From Candidatus Geothermarchaeota archaeon (GTDB lineage: Archaea > Thermoproteota > Nitrososphaeria > Geothermarchaeales > JAUWBL01), in NCBI GenBank assembly GCA_030601715.1, contig JAUWBL010000006.1, positions 1-13,758 of the forward strand: a stretch of 13,758 bases of DNA, read 5' to 3'. A program made the translations under genes and the position numbers. Of the stretch, positions 1 to 6,336 are shown in pieces; positions within the stretch are counted from its first letter, which is position 1, and every line of letters starts with the position of its first letter. Below the pieces are notes generated by a model, which did no database searches, was not told the DNA's origin, and saw only the letters and a program-made list of their open reading frames with translations.

Positions 1-846
1 CACCGGCGGCGGATGGGAGCCCGTGAGAAGCCACGTCCGCGACTTGTTGTAGGCGAAGTTCATGAGGTCTTGGCTTCCCGATATGTGACCTCCCACGACG
101 CCGTATGCCTTGGAGAAGGTTCCCATCTCGACGTGAACCCGTGAATGGTCCAGATGATAGTGGGACACGATTCCTCGACCCCCTTCACCCAGCACTCCTT
201 CTCCGTGGGCGTCGTCCACATAGATCATGGCGCCCACCTCTTCCCCTATTCTCACGATCTCATCCAGGGGCGCAATGTCTCCGTCCATAGAGAAGACACC
301 GTCGGTGACGATGAGAATCCTCCTGGCTCCCTCATCCTCCGCGTCTTGGGCCTGATCTCGGAGGTCGTCCATGTCGCGATGGCCGTACACCTTTCTCTGG
401 GCGTGGGAGAGCCTGACGCCGTCGATGATGCTGCCGTGATTGAGCTCGTCACTAATAATCACGTCCTCCCTGTCGGGTGCCAGCTGCGGAATCAGCCCTG
501 TGTTCGTCATGTACCCGCTCTGATAGACCAGGGAGGCCTCGGCGCCCTTGAACTTCGCCAGCTTCTTCTCCAGCTCCTCGTGGAGGTCCATGTTCCCAGC
601 TATCGGCCTCACCGAGCCCGAGCCCGCGCCGTGGGTCTTCAGGGCTTCTTGGGCCGCCTTGCGCACCTTGGGGTGGAGGCTGAGGCCCAGATAGTTGTTG
701 GAGCTGAGCATCAGCACGTTCTCCCTGCCGTTCACCGTGGCTCTAGGGGTGCTGGCCCCGCGCAGGACTCTCAGCTTCCAGTCGAGGTCTTGGTCGACCA
801 GCTCTCGGTATTCACTACGGAGAAAACCTCTGGGATCCCTCAACAC
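1..846 (-). CDS. kbl: 2-amino-3-ketobutyrate CoA ligase (glycine C-acetyltransferase), 3' end beyond window
   Basis: PLP-dependent enzyme of the alpha-oxoamine synthase family. Kbl cleaves 2-amino-3-ketobutyrate with CoA to glycine and acetyl-CoA, the second step of threonine catabolism after Tdh. The visible 282 residues show the family landmarks: SSNNYLGL (48-55), GAGSGSVRPIAG (73-84), NHGS with the PLP-stacking His137, TDGVFSMDGD (181-190), DDAHGEGVLG (211-220) and TFSKA with the Schiff-base Lys246. The family is about 395 residues, so roughly 110 C-terminal residues lie left of the window. I chose GTG at 846-844; TTG at 843-841 is also possible. An AGGTGG lies 3 nt (GTG) or 6 nt (TTG) upstream, and no ATG is available in frame. 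8-amino-7-oxononanoate synthase (BioF) is the main alternative. The presence of tdh in the same window favours Kbl. Confidence 0.85.
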   Translation of the reverse strand, partial: MLRDPRGFLRSEYRELVDQDLDWKLRVLRGASTPRATVNGRENVLMLSSNNYLGLSLHPKVRKAAQEALKTHGAGSGSVRPIAGNMDLHEELEKKLAKFKGAEASLVYQSGYMTNTGLIPQLAPDREDVIISDELNHGSIIDGVRLSHAQRKVYGHRDMDDLRDQAQDAEDEGARRILIVTDGVFSMDGDIAPLDEIVRIGEEVGAMIYVDDAHGEGVLGEGGRGIVSHYHLDHSRVHVEMGTFSKAYGVVGGHISGSQDLMNFAYNKSRTWLLTGSHPPPV

Positions 847-886
847 AAACCACCTGAACAGAACTCCACGTAAGTAGGGTGTCGAA

Positions 887-900
887 CTGAAAAATAGGAT
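887..900 (-). promoter_or_regulatory. Possible TATA element for kbl
   Basis: An AT-rich stretch, reading CCTATTTTTCAG on the minus strand, lies about 45 bp upstream of the kbl start and is the only AT-rich patch in the 94-bp gap between divergent genes. Its spacing suits an archaeal TATA box with a leader of about 20 nt. The match to consensus is weak, so this is an inference from position and base composition. Confidence 0.3.
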
Positions 901-940
901 TGTGGTCGAAAGGTATGTCTGAAGAGGTGCTAACACTTCT

Positions 941-1252
941 GTGGATGGTGGGGAAGCCGAATTGACGGATGAAGAGAAGAGGCTGCTCGTGTACTGGCTG
1001 GAGGAGCCATCGGACCTGGTCAACGTGCTGGCCATCTCTCCCACGGCGCCTGTCATGACACGCGAGGGGGGGCGAAGCGTCTACGTGCTGCACACACCCT
1101 ACGACATCGTCTACATCCTAGAAACCGACGAACCCGTGGGAGAGGTCGAGATACCGTTTCGAGGGGAGGCCCAGCTCAACAAGGTGAAGGTGCGACGAGT
1201 TCAGTCGATGACCCACAACGAACTGGCTTCCTATCTAGGATGGAAAGGATGA
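941..1252 (+). CDS. Small hypothetical protein, 103 aa
   Basis: I do not recognise a family. The protein has 103 residues, is soluble and mixed-charge, with no signal peptide, membrane segment or Cys pair. It starts at GTG 941, the only start codon after an in-frame TGA at 920-922, and a GAGGTG SD lies 11 nt upstream (924-929). The N-terminal third (LTDEEKRLLVYWLEEPSDLV) looks helical. The middle has alternating hydrophobic residues suggesting beta strands (RSVYVLHTPYDIVYILE). Leu/Val-rich strands and third-position G/C use like the neighbours support real coding. It is transcribed away from kbl from a shared 94-bp gap and is convergent with the DsbA-like gene. Function unknown. Confidence 0.65.
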   Translation: MDGGEAELTDEEKRLLVYWLEEPSDLVNVLAISPTAPVMTREGGRSVYVLHTPYDIVYILETDEPVGEVEIPFRGEAQLNKVKVRRVQSMTHNELASYLGWKG

Positions 1253-1284
1253 TCTCGACACACTTCTCCAAGCTACGAATAGAG

Positions 1285-1307
1285 CTCTCCGATGGGTCCC
1301 AGGAGAG
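1285..1307. other. Hairpin between convergent genes
   Basis: CTCTCC (1285-1290) pairs with GGAGAG (1302-1307). Inside it TGG (1293-1295) pairs with CCA (1299-1301) around a GTC loop, leaving a 2-nt bulge (GA). It lies in the 59-bp gap between the ends of two convergent genes and could mark transcript ends on both strands. Only a short T run follows on the plus strand, and archaeal termination depends more on T tracts than on hairpins, so a terminator role is a guess. Confidence 0.4.
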
Positions 1308-1311
1308 AAGT

Positions 1312-2019
1312 TTAGGCATAGAAGCTGTGATAGGCTGCTTCTTCATCCTTCTTGGAGAGCCAGCCGACTACCTTTCTATACTCCTCGAACGATCTGACCC
1401 CAAGCACGGTCACCTGTAGCCCCCTATCGTTTCCGAAGACCAGAGCCGGTATCCCCTCGACTCCCTCCCTGATCCCTTTCTCGAAGTCCTCCTCGACCTC
1501 CCGCTCAGTCTCCTTGCTGTAGAAGTCTCTCATGAACCTGTCGATGTCTAGGCCGGAGTCTTGAGCCAGCTCCTTGAGCACCTCACCCTTAGTGATGTTC
1601 CTGTTCTCCTGCAGTCCGGCCCTTCGGAGGCGTCTGAGGAACCTATCTCCCCTCCGGGTGCCTTGCCGCATGGCGGCCTTAAAGGCTGTGCAGGCGGGCC
1701 ACGTCGACTTCGGCGGGTCGTCGTAGAGGAAGGAGGGGTCCATCTTGATCCCCGTCCTCTTGGAGACCTCCCGAAACAAGCTCGCCAGGCCTTGAAAGAA
1801 CCGTATCCTCTCCGTCTTGTCGGCCGGCAAGACCTCGTCGATGTCTCTGACGATGGGGAAAGCTCTGTAAACCACCCTCAGCCTGCCGGGAAACTCCTCC
1901 ATGAGCTTGTCGAGGACCGGTTCGACGGCCAAGCCCCATACGTCATAGGGATCCGTGTAGTAGGTCACCCGTATCTGCTCCTTCGCTGCCCCTGGCTTCG
2001 ATGACAACTCATCCACCAA
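1312..2019 (-). CDS. DsbA-family (FrnE/SpxH-like) thioredoxin-fold protein lacking the CxxC cysteines
   Basis: About 235 residues with the DsbA-like thioredoxin fold plus helical insertion. The N-terminal strand is followed by YYTDPYDVWGLAVEP (residues 20-34). In typical relatives this segment reads TDPxCxxCWAxEP; here both Cys positions are Asp26 and Gly29. The conserved STWPACTAFKAAMRQG (105-120) and the cis-proline segment EGIPALVF (188-195) are intact. The only Cys is Cys110, away from the active site. Dithiol-disulfide exchange by the usual mechanism is therefore not expected; a binding, adaptor or isomerase-like role is more plausible. There is no signal peptide, so it is probably cytoplasmic. 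The frame is open back to TTG 2034, but GGGAGGG at 2032-2026 sits 6 nt before TTG 2019 and 9 nt before GTG 2016, so I place the start there. Confidence 0.75.
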   Translation of the reverse strand: MVDELSSKPGAAKEQIRVTYYTDPYDVWGLAVEPVLDKLMEEFPGRLRVVYRAFPIVRDIDEVLPADKTERIRFFQGLASLFREVSKRTGIKMDPSFLYDDPPKSTWPACTAFKAAMRQGTRRGDRFLRRLRRAGLQENRNITKGEVLKELAQDSGLDIDRFMRDFYSKETEREVEEDFEKGIREGVEGIPALVFGNDRGLQVTVLGVRSFEEYRKVVGWLSKKDEEAAYHSFYA

Positions 2020-2199
2020 GCCAAACCCTCCCAAGAAACTCAGCCTGATCCGAAGTCACGGGGATGCTCCCTCGGAGTTCCCAGACCCACCATGGACATA
2101 TCTTCAGACATCGTTGCTTGAAAAGCAAGACACAGGAGGGTACCGATCTACAGCTCACAGACATGAATTGGTCGAAACACGGGAGACATGAATTCCGAG

Positions 2200-2226
2200 G
2201 CTTTCTTGAATTCTCTCCAAGAAAGC
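2200..2226. repeat. Perfect 9-bp inverted repeat (hairpin)
   Basis: GCTTTCTTG (2200-2208) is the exact reverse complement of CAAGAAAGC (2218-2226), with a 9-nt loop. It lies in the long gap upstream of padR, about 240 bp from the padR start and about 180 bp upstream of the DsbA-like gene. It could be an RNA hairpin or a protein-binding site; there is no T run immediately after it on either strand. Confidence 0.6.
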
Positions 2227-2374
2227 GGGACACGAGACGAAGGGACAAGCCACACAGGGGAAGGTGATGGCTGGAATCAACGATGGGCAGCTGTGGCTCG
2301 AAGAGCATCTTGCGAGGCTTTGCTGCGGCTTCGTTGCGCAAACCTTCTAACGACTCTCGTCTGATCCCCACGAC

Positions 2375-2415
2375 GGGAATATGTAAGGAACAGTTATATT
2401 CCAGTGGGATATATG
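2375..2415 (+). promoter_or_regulatory. Exporter-operon promoter with overlapping inverted half-sites (candidate PadR operator)
   Basis: Three related half-sites alternate in direction: GGGAATAT (2375-2382), TATATTCC (2395-2402) and GGGATATA (2406-2413). The last two form a near-perfect inverted repeat with a 3-bp spacer. The first two form GGAATAT...ATATTCC with a 13-bp spacer. The AT-rich TATATTCC/GGGATATA cores are also the only TATA-box candidates, 50-70 bp before the padR start, so a bound protein would compete with TBP. PadR regulators commonly autorepress through such dyads; that this one does is inference. Confidence 0.55.
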
Positions 2416-2464
2416 AACGTGAAGCAATCCCCGTCACTGTAACATAGTCGATGAGTGAGGAGCC

Positions 2465-3028
2465 ATGGTCGGAGAGAAGGTGAATGAATGGTTCTCGGAG
2501 ATGAGGAAGGGCTACGCAAGGTTGATCATCCTCTCCCTTCTAGCCGGGGAGCCGAAACATGGCTACGAGCTCATGAAGACCATCGAAGACGCCTTCTTCG
2601 GCTGGTCGCCCTCCACGAGCGCCATCTATCCTATCCTCCACAGCATGGAAGAGGAGGGATACGTGAAGAGCGAATCGAAGATCCACGGGAAGAGAGAGAC
2701 GAAGGTGTACACCATAACGGAGAAGGGCCAGTCCTCTCTCAGAAAGAGCGTCGAGAAACAAGCCCAGTTCGGTCAACAGCTGCAGACCGTCTTCAAGGAC
2801 TATGCTAGTGAGGTTCTGGGCTTGGAACGCGTGGAGGATATGCCAGCCTGGGATTTCCTGAGAAAGGGGATTGATAAGGTCCTCGCGTTTGAAGGGCTAC
2901 CCAAGGAGGAAATGATTAGCGTCCTCGAGAGGAGGAAGGAGAGACTACAACGGTTCCTTGAGATGCTACCCCAGAAGGTAGAGAACATCGAGAGGAGGAT
3001 AGCTGAGTTACAGCAGGAAAGATCCTAG
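2465..3028 (+). CDS. PadR-family transcriptional regulator
   Basis: 187 residues. The N-terminal winged-helix domain (about 13-90) has the PadR hallmarks: LIILSLLAGEPKHGYELMKTIED-like helix 1-2, STSAIYPILHSMEEEGYV as the recognition helix, and a wing with YTITEKG. The C-terminal half (about 95-187) is helical and charged, including a likely dimerisation coiled coil near ERRKERLQRFLEMLPQKVENIERRIAEL. No effector domain is evident. It is the first gene of the exporter operon, and its stop is 8 nt before the ATPase ATG cluster, so it probably represses its own operon until an export substrate binds. I use ATG 2465. GAGGAG is only 2 nt upstream, and GTG 2480, with GGAG 8 nt upstream, is a credible alternative start. 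Confidence 0.9.
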   Translation: MVGEKVNEWFSEMRKGYARLIILSLLAGEPKHGYELMKTIEDAFFGWSPSTSAIYPILHSMEEEGYVKSESKIHGKRETKVYTITEKGQSSLRKSVEKQAQFGQQLQTVFKDYASEVLGLERVEDMPAWDFLRKGIDKVLAFEGLPKEEMISVLERRKERLQRFLEMLPQKVENIERRIAELQQERS

Positions 3029-3036
3029 GTTAGGCG

Positions 3037-4056
3037 ATGATGATGCTACGCAAAGTTGCTGTTCTGGCCGCCGTGTTGGTGGGAGTTCTCTCAATCCTTT
3101 TCCTGGCCAACGTCCACACCGATCTCCCACAGACCTTGGATGACATTTTCGGTGTGAAAGAGCTCGATTGGGCTAGGCGGCTTTACACAGACATCTTTGG
3201 TGAGGCTTCTGCACAGTTCGTCTCGCTCATGTACATCTTGAGCGTTGGGGCCATTGCTCTAGCATCGGGTGTATACCTCGCGATGCAGGGGAGAATAGAC
3301 AGGCTGGAGGATGAGCTACAACAGGGGCGCGCGCAGGCAACCCGGGAGGTGAGACATGAACAGACAGCCATCAAAGCACAGGCCCTCAAGAAGATCTACA
3401 AGATGGGAGACGTAGAGGTTCCAGCTCTACGGGGGCTGGATCTTGAAATCAGACCAGGGGAGTATGTGGCTATATTCGGCCCCTCCGGGAGCGGCAAGTC
3501 GACCCTTCTGAACCTCATGGGAGCACTGGACAGGCCCACCGAAGGAACGGTGTTCATCGACGGGGTGGACATCTCAACCCTAGATGATAGTCAGCTCGCA
3601 GAAATCAGACGTAGGAAGGTCGGATTCGTGTTTCAGTTCTTCGCTCTGATGCCACGCATGACTGCCCTCCAAAACGTCGAGTTGAGTCTGACTATCTCCG
3701 AGGTGGACGGCTCCGAGAGGAGGAAGAGGGCCAAAGAGTTGCTCGGTATGGTAGGTCTACGCGACAGGGCAAGACACAGGCCAAGCGAGCTCAGCGGGGG
3801 AGAGCAACAGCGGGTTGCTATTGCAAGGGCTCTGGCAAATGATCCGACGTTCGTGCTGTTGGACGAGCCCACCGGAAACTTGGATCAGGAGACCGGACGG
3901 GGAATCGCGGACCTGCTGAACATGCTAAATGAAGAGCAGGGGAAGACGTTCGTCGTGGTTACCCACGATCCGATGATGGCTGAGGAGGCAGATCGGATCC
4001 TGCAGATGGCGGATGGCCAGATTGTCAAGGAGGTGACGAAGGCTGAAGGCCTCTGA
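3037..4056 (+). CDS. MacB/LolD-type ABC transporter ATPase with N-terminal membrane anchor
   Basis: 339 residues; related ATPases are about 220-240. Residues 115-339 form a complete ATPase: Walker A GPSGSGKST (148-156), Q-loop Gln200, signature LSGGEQQ (252-258), Walker B FVLLDEP (272-278) and switch His310. The 'VGFVFQFF...' and 'DEPTGNLD' segments are typical of the MacB/LolD/FtsE group that pairs with FtsX-type permeases, and such a permease is the next gene. The extra 110 residues hold two hydrophobic segments (about 6-25 and 61-83) and a charged, probably coiled-coil linker (about 85-112). This should tether the ATPase to the membrane. ATGs at 3037, 3040 and 3043 are all possible; an in-frame TAG at 3031-3033 excludes earlier starts. 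Its end overlaps the permease start by 14 nt. Confidence 0.9.
   Translation: MMMLRKVAVLAAVLVGVLSILFLANVHTDLPQTLDDIFGVKELDWARRLYTDIFGEASAQFVSLMYILSVGAIALASGVYLAMQGRIDRLEDELQQGRAQATREVRHEQTAIKAQALKKIYKMGDVEVPALRGLDLEIRPGEYVAIFGPSGSGKSTLLNLMGALDRPTEGTVFIDGVDISTLDDSQLAEIRRRKVGFVFQFFALMPRMTALQNVELSLTISEVDGSERRKRAKELLGMVGLRDRARHRPSELSGGEQQRVAIARALANDPTFVLLDEPTGNLDQETGRGIADLLNMLNEEQGKTFVVVTHDPMMAEEADRILQMADGQIVKEVTKAEGL
4029..4045 (+). promoter_or_regulatory. Consensus ribosome-binding site in front of a CTG start
   Basis: GGAGGTGA (4029-4036) is a full match to the archaeal anti-SD complement and sits 6 nt before CTG 4043-4045, inside the 3' end of the ATPase gene. No ATG, GTG or TTG occurs in the permease frame between the in-frame TGA (4034-4036) and TTG 4082, and no SD precedes that TTG. 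The site therefore points to initiation at CTG. Confidence 0.65.
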
Positions 4057-5305
4057 CATCGTAGGTTCCGCCTGGCACAACTTGGGACAGAGGCGGCTGA
4101 GAAGCACGCTGGCCGCGCTCGGAGTGATTATTGGAATAGGGGCAATCATAGGTCTGCTCTCTCTATCACAGGGCTTCCAGGACACAATCACCGGTCAGAT
4201 AGAGCGTGGATTCGGCCTCGACACGCTGGTCGTAATCCCCGGCGGGTTCGGGCCAGGAGGACCTTCCTTCCGGCTTGACATCGACGACACTCAGTTGATC
4301 AGCATCCTCGATGGAGTGGATCTTTCGACTGCCATAGTGGCGGGGCAAGCGGGACTTTCGAAGGGTGAGCACTCTGTGCAGGTGACGGTCTCCGGAGTAG
4401 ACTTCGAGGCGTACTCAGCAGTACAGTCAGACCTATTTTCCGCCGAAAGCGGCTCCATCCCGACAGATCCATCCAGCGACGTCATCGTGCTGGGTCACGG
4501 GGTGGCGCACCCAAGGGATCCCGACATCGAGAGCCTGGCATCCGTCGGGGACGACGTAGTCATGTCGGTTGCCACCAGGCAAGCCGACGCGATCGTCGTG
4601 AAGAACTACACCTTCACCGTCTCCGCCATACTCGAAGAGGTCGGCGGCATCAGCGGTGCAAACCTGGACAATACGGCATTCATACCTTCGGAGGTTGCGA
4701 CAGACATCTTTGACACAAGCGAAGCCGCCGTCATCTTGGTCGTCATCGACGACATATCCATGGTGGATGAGATCAGCGATGAGATCGAGGATATCTTCCA
4801 GAACCAGGTCCTAGTCATATCCCCAACGGCCTTCATCGAGTTAACGGAGCCGATATTCAGGTCCATAGACCTCTTCCTAGGCGGAATAGCAGGAATCGCC
4901 CTCCTAGTCGCCGGCATAGGCATCATGAACATTATGATAGTCTCCGTGGTAGAGAGAACACGTGAGATAGGGATCCTGAAGGCCCTCGGAGCCACCAGCA
5001 GGACCATCCTCGGAATGTTTCTATCGGAGGCCATTCTGATAGGCGTCATCGGAGGTATCGTAGGCATACTCTTCGGCATGGGCCTCTCCGAAGTTATCGC
5101 TCAGGTCCTGAGCCAAGGATTCGGTTTCCAGTCCTTCGGAGGAGACTTCCCGAGCCCCCCCACATTGCAGATCGCGCCCGCCTTCAGACCACTGACGATA
5201 ATTGGAGGGTTCTCATTCGCTGTCATAATCAGCACGATCTTTGGCTTGTACCCCGCTTGGAGAGCCGCCAAGAAAGAGCCCATGGAAGCCCTGCATTACG
5301 GGTAG
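4043..5305 (+). CDS. MacB/FtsX-type ABC transporter permease, probable CTG start
   Basis: 420 residues with MacB topology: one N-terminal helix (about 24-42), a large extracytoplasmic MacB periplasmic-core-like domain (about 45-275), and three C-terminal helices (about 278-303, 324-353, 383-404). The FtsX signature REIGILKALGAT is at 307-318. It should be the membrane partner of the preceding ATPase, acting by mechanotransmission or export of lipid, peptide or small-molecule substrates; the substrate is unknown. The start at CTG is supported by a consensus SD and by the upstream residues KASDIVGSAWHNLGQRRLRS, which look like the normal start of this family. Starting at TTG 4082 would remove 13 of these residues and has no SD. 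The next gene begins 5 nt after the stop. Confidence 0.88.
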   Translation: MKASDIVGSAWHNLGQRRLRSTLAALGVIIGIGAIIGLLSLSQGFQDTITGQIERGFGLDTLVVIPGGFGPGGPSFRLDIDDTQLISILDGVDLSTAIVAGQAGLSKGEHSVQVTVSGVDFEAYSAVQSDLFSAESGSIPTDPSSDVIVLGHGVAHPRDPDIESLASVGDDVVMSVATRQADAIVVKNYTFTVSAILEEVGGISGANLDNTAFIPSEVATDIFDTSEAAVILVVIDDISMVDEISDEIEDIFQNQVLVISPTAFIELTEPIFRSIDLFLGGIAGIALLVAGIGIMNIMIVSVVERTREIGILKALGATSRTILGMFLSEAILIGVIGGIVGILFGMGLSEVIAQVLSQGFGFQSFGGDFPSPPTLQIAPAFRPLTIIGGFSFAVIISTIFGLYPAWRAAKKEPMEALHYG

Positions 5306-5310
5306 AGAAC

Positions 5311-6336
5311 GTGAAATTGAACATCATCGAAGTCGACGGTCTCACGAAGAAGTTCGGCGACTTGGTGGCGGTCGACCATGTATCGTTCCAGGTCAAGAGG
5401 AAGGAGATCTTCGGCTTTCTAGGTCCCAACGGAGCCGGAAAGACAACGACCATCAGGATGCTCTGCACCCTAACCAGACCAACTGAAGGAAGCGCGGCGG
5501 TGGCGGGGCACGACATAGTGAGGGAGGCCGACGAGGTTCGGGAACACGTGGGGCTGGTGTCAGAGAAGATGATAATGTACGACCGTCTGACTGCCTATGA
5601 AAACCTGAAGCTCTTCGGAAAGTTGTACGGTATCCCGAGCAAGTTGTTGGAGGAGAGAATCGACGAGTTGTTGGGTCTGGTCCACATGTCCAAGTGGCGG
5701 AACCACCAGATAGGCACGTTTTCCTCGGGCATGAGACAGAGGATCAACCTAATCAGGGGGCTGATCCACCTGCCGGAGGTCCTGTTCTTGGATGAACCCA
5801 CGTTGGGCCTAGACCCACAATCAGCCCTTGAAGTGAGGGAGTTCATCGGAAGGATCAACGATGAACAGGAGACTTCGATAATCCTCACAACCCACATGAT
5901 GCTGGAGGCGGACATGCTGTGTGACAGGGTGGGCATCATCGACTATGGAAGAATTGTAGCCCTCGACACGCCAACAGAGTTGAAGACTCAGGTTTCCGGT
6001 TCACGTGCCACGGTCTTGGAGTTCGACATACCAAATCTGAGCCAAGAGATGATCCTGAAGATAGAGGCCTTAGACTGCACTGAGAAACTGTCTCAAGAAA
6101 CTCCCACCCAGTTGAAGGTGCACGTCAAGGGGCAGGACGCCTTTGACAACATTGTCGGCGCGGTTCGGTCCGACGGCGGCAGGATCGCGGCGGTCAGGAA
6201 TCTCGATCCCACATTGGAGGATGTGTTTCTTAGCCTAACCGGTCATGAGGTCAGAGACGCGGTAACGGAGAAGGTGACAACCACTGAGCACAGACATGAT
6301 ATGGGGTCTCAGAGGCGTAGGGCGAGGGTCAGATGA
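5311..6336 (+). CDS. DrrA/CcmA-type ABC-2 transporter ATPase
   Basis: 341 residues. Walker A GPNGAGKT is at 38-45, the signature FSSGMRQR at 137-144, Walker B VLFLDEP at 157-163, the D-loop GLDPQ follows, and the switch His is 195. The Q-loop position is occupied by Glu85 (LVSEK) rather than the usual Gln. After about residue 230 there is a C-terminal domain like those of DrrA-type ATPases (RIAAVRNLDPTLEDVFLSLTG), then a basic tail rich in Arg and His (about 320-341). I place the start at GTG 5311, 5 nt after the permease stop, because the family begins with a short strand (IIEVDGLTKKFG). ATG 5257 would add 18 unconserved residues overlapping the permease gene. It overlaps the next gene at ATGA (6333-6336), so it energises that permease. 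Confidence 0.9.
   Translation: MKLNIIEVDGLTKKFGDLVAVDHVSFQVKRKEIFGFLGPNGAGKTTTIRMLCTLTRPTEGSAAVAGHDIVREADEVREHVGLVSEKMIMYDRLTAYENLKLFGKLYGIPSKLLEERIDELLGLVHMSKWRNHQIGTFSSGMRQRINLIRGLIHLPEVLFLDEPTLGLDPQSALEVREFIGRINDEQETSIILTTHMMLEADMLCDRVGIIDYGRIVALDTPTELKTQVSGSRATVLEFDIPNLSQEMILKIEALDCTEKLSQETPTQLKVHVKGQDAFDNIVGAVRSDGGRIAAVRNLDPTLEDVFLSLTGHEVRDAVTEKVTTTEHRHDMGSQRRRARVR

Larger units (their letters stand above)
2020..2464. other. 445-bp intergenic stretch with hairpins; no convincing gene
   Basis: The gap lies between the divergent DsbA-like gene and padR. A minus-strand open frame (2437-2009) has low-complexity, Cys/Trp-rich translation and no family likeness, so I do not call it. Visible structure includes a TTGCTT/AAGCAA hairpin (2114-2128), a 9-bp perfect hairpin (2200-2226), and a direct repeat GACATGAATT (2160-2169 and 2185-2194). 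The padR promoter/operator lies at the right end. No tRNA-like cloverleaf was seen. A small RNA in 2100-2340 is possible but unsupported beyond the hairpins. Confidence 0.5.

Noticed and set aside
145..873. 242-codon plus-strand open frame
   Set aside because: It is antisense to kbl, whose minus-strand reading carries all PLP-enzyme motifs; the plus reading has no family likeness.
2009..2437. 142-codon minus-strand open frame in the padR/DsbA-like gap
   Set aside because: The translation is Cys/Trp/Arg-rich and irregular, overlaps the DsbA-like gene start in another frame and covers the padR promoter; no RBS or family likeness.
3349..4056. Internal GTG start giving a soluble-only ATPase
   Set aside because: CCCGGGAGG abuts the GTG with no spacing, and the upstream frame keeps coding character with two clear membrane segments; an alternative product is not excluded but not supported.
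4082..5305. Permease starting at TTG 4082
   Set aside because: No SD precedes it, and it drops residues that match the family N-terminus; CTG 4043 has a consensus SD.
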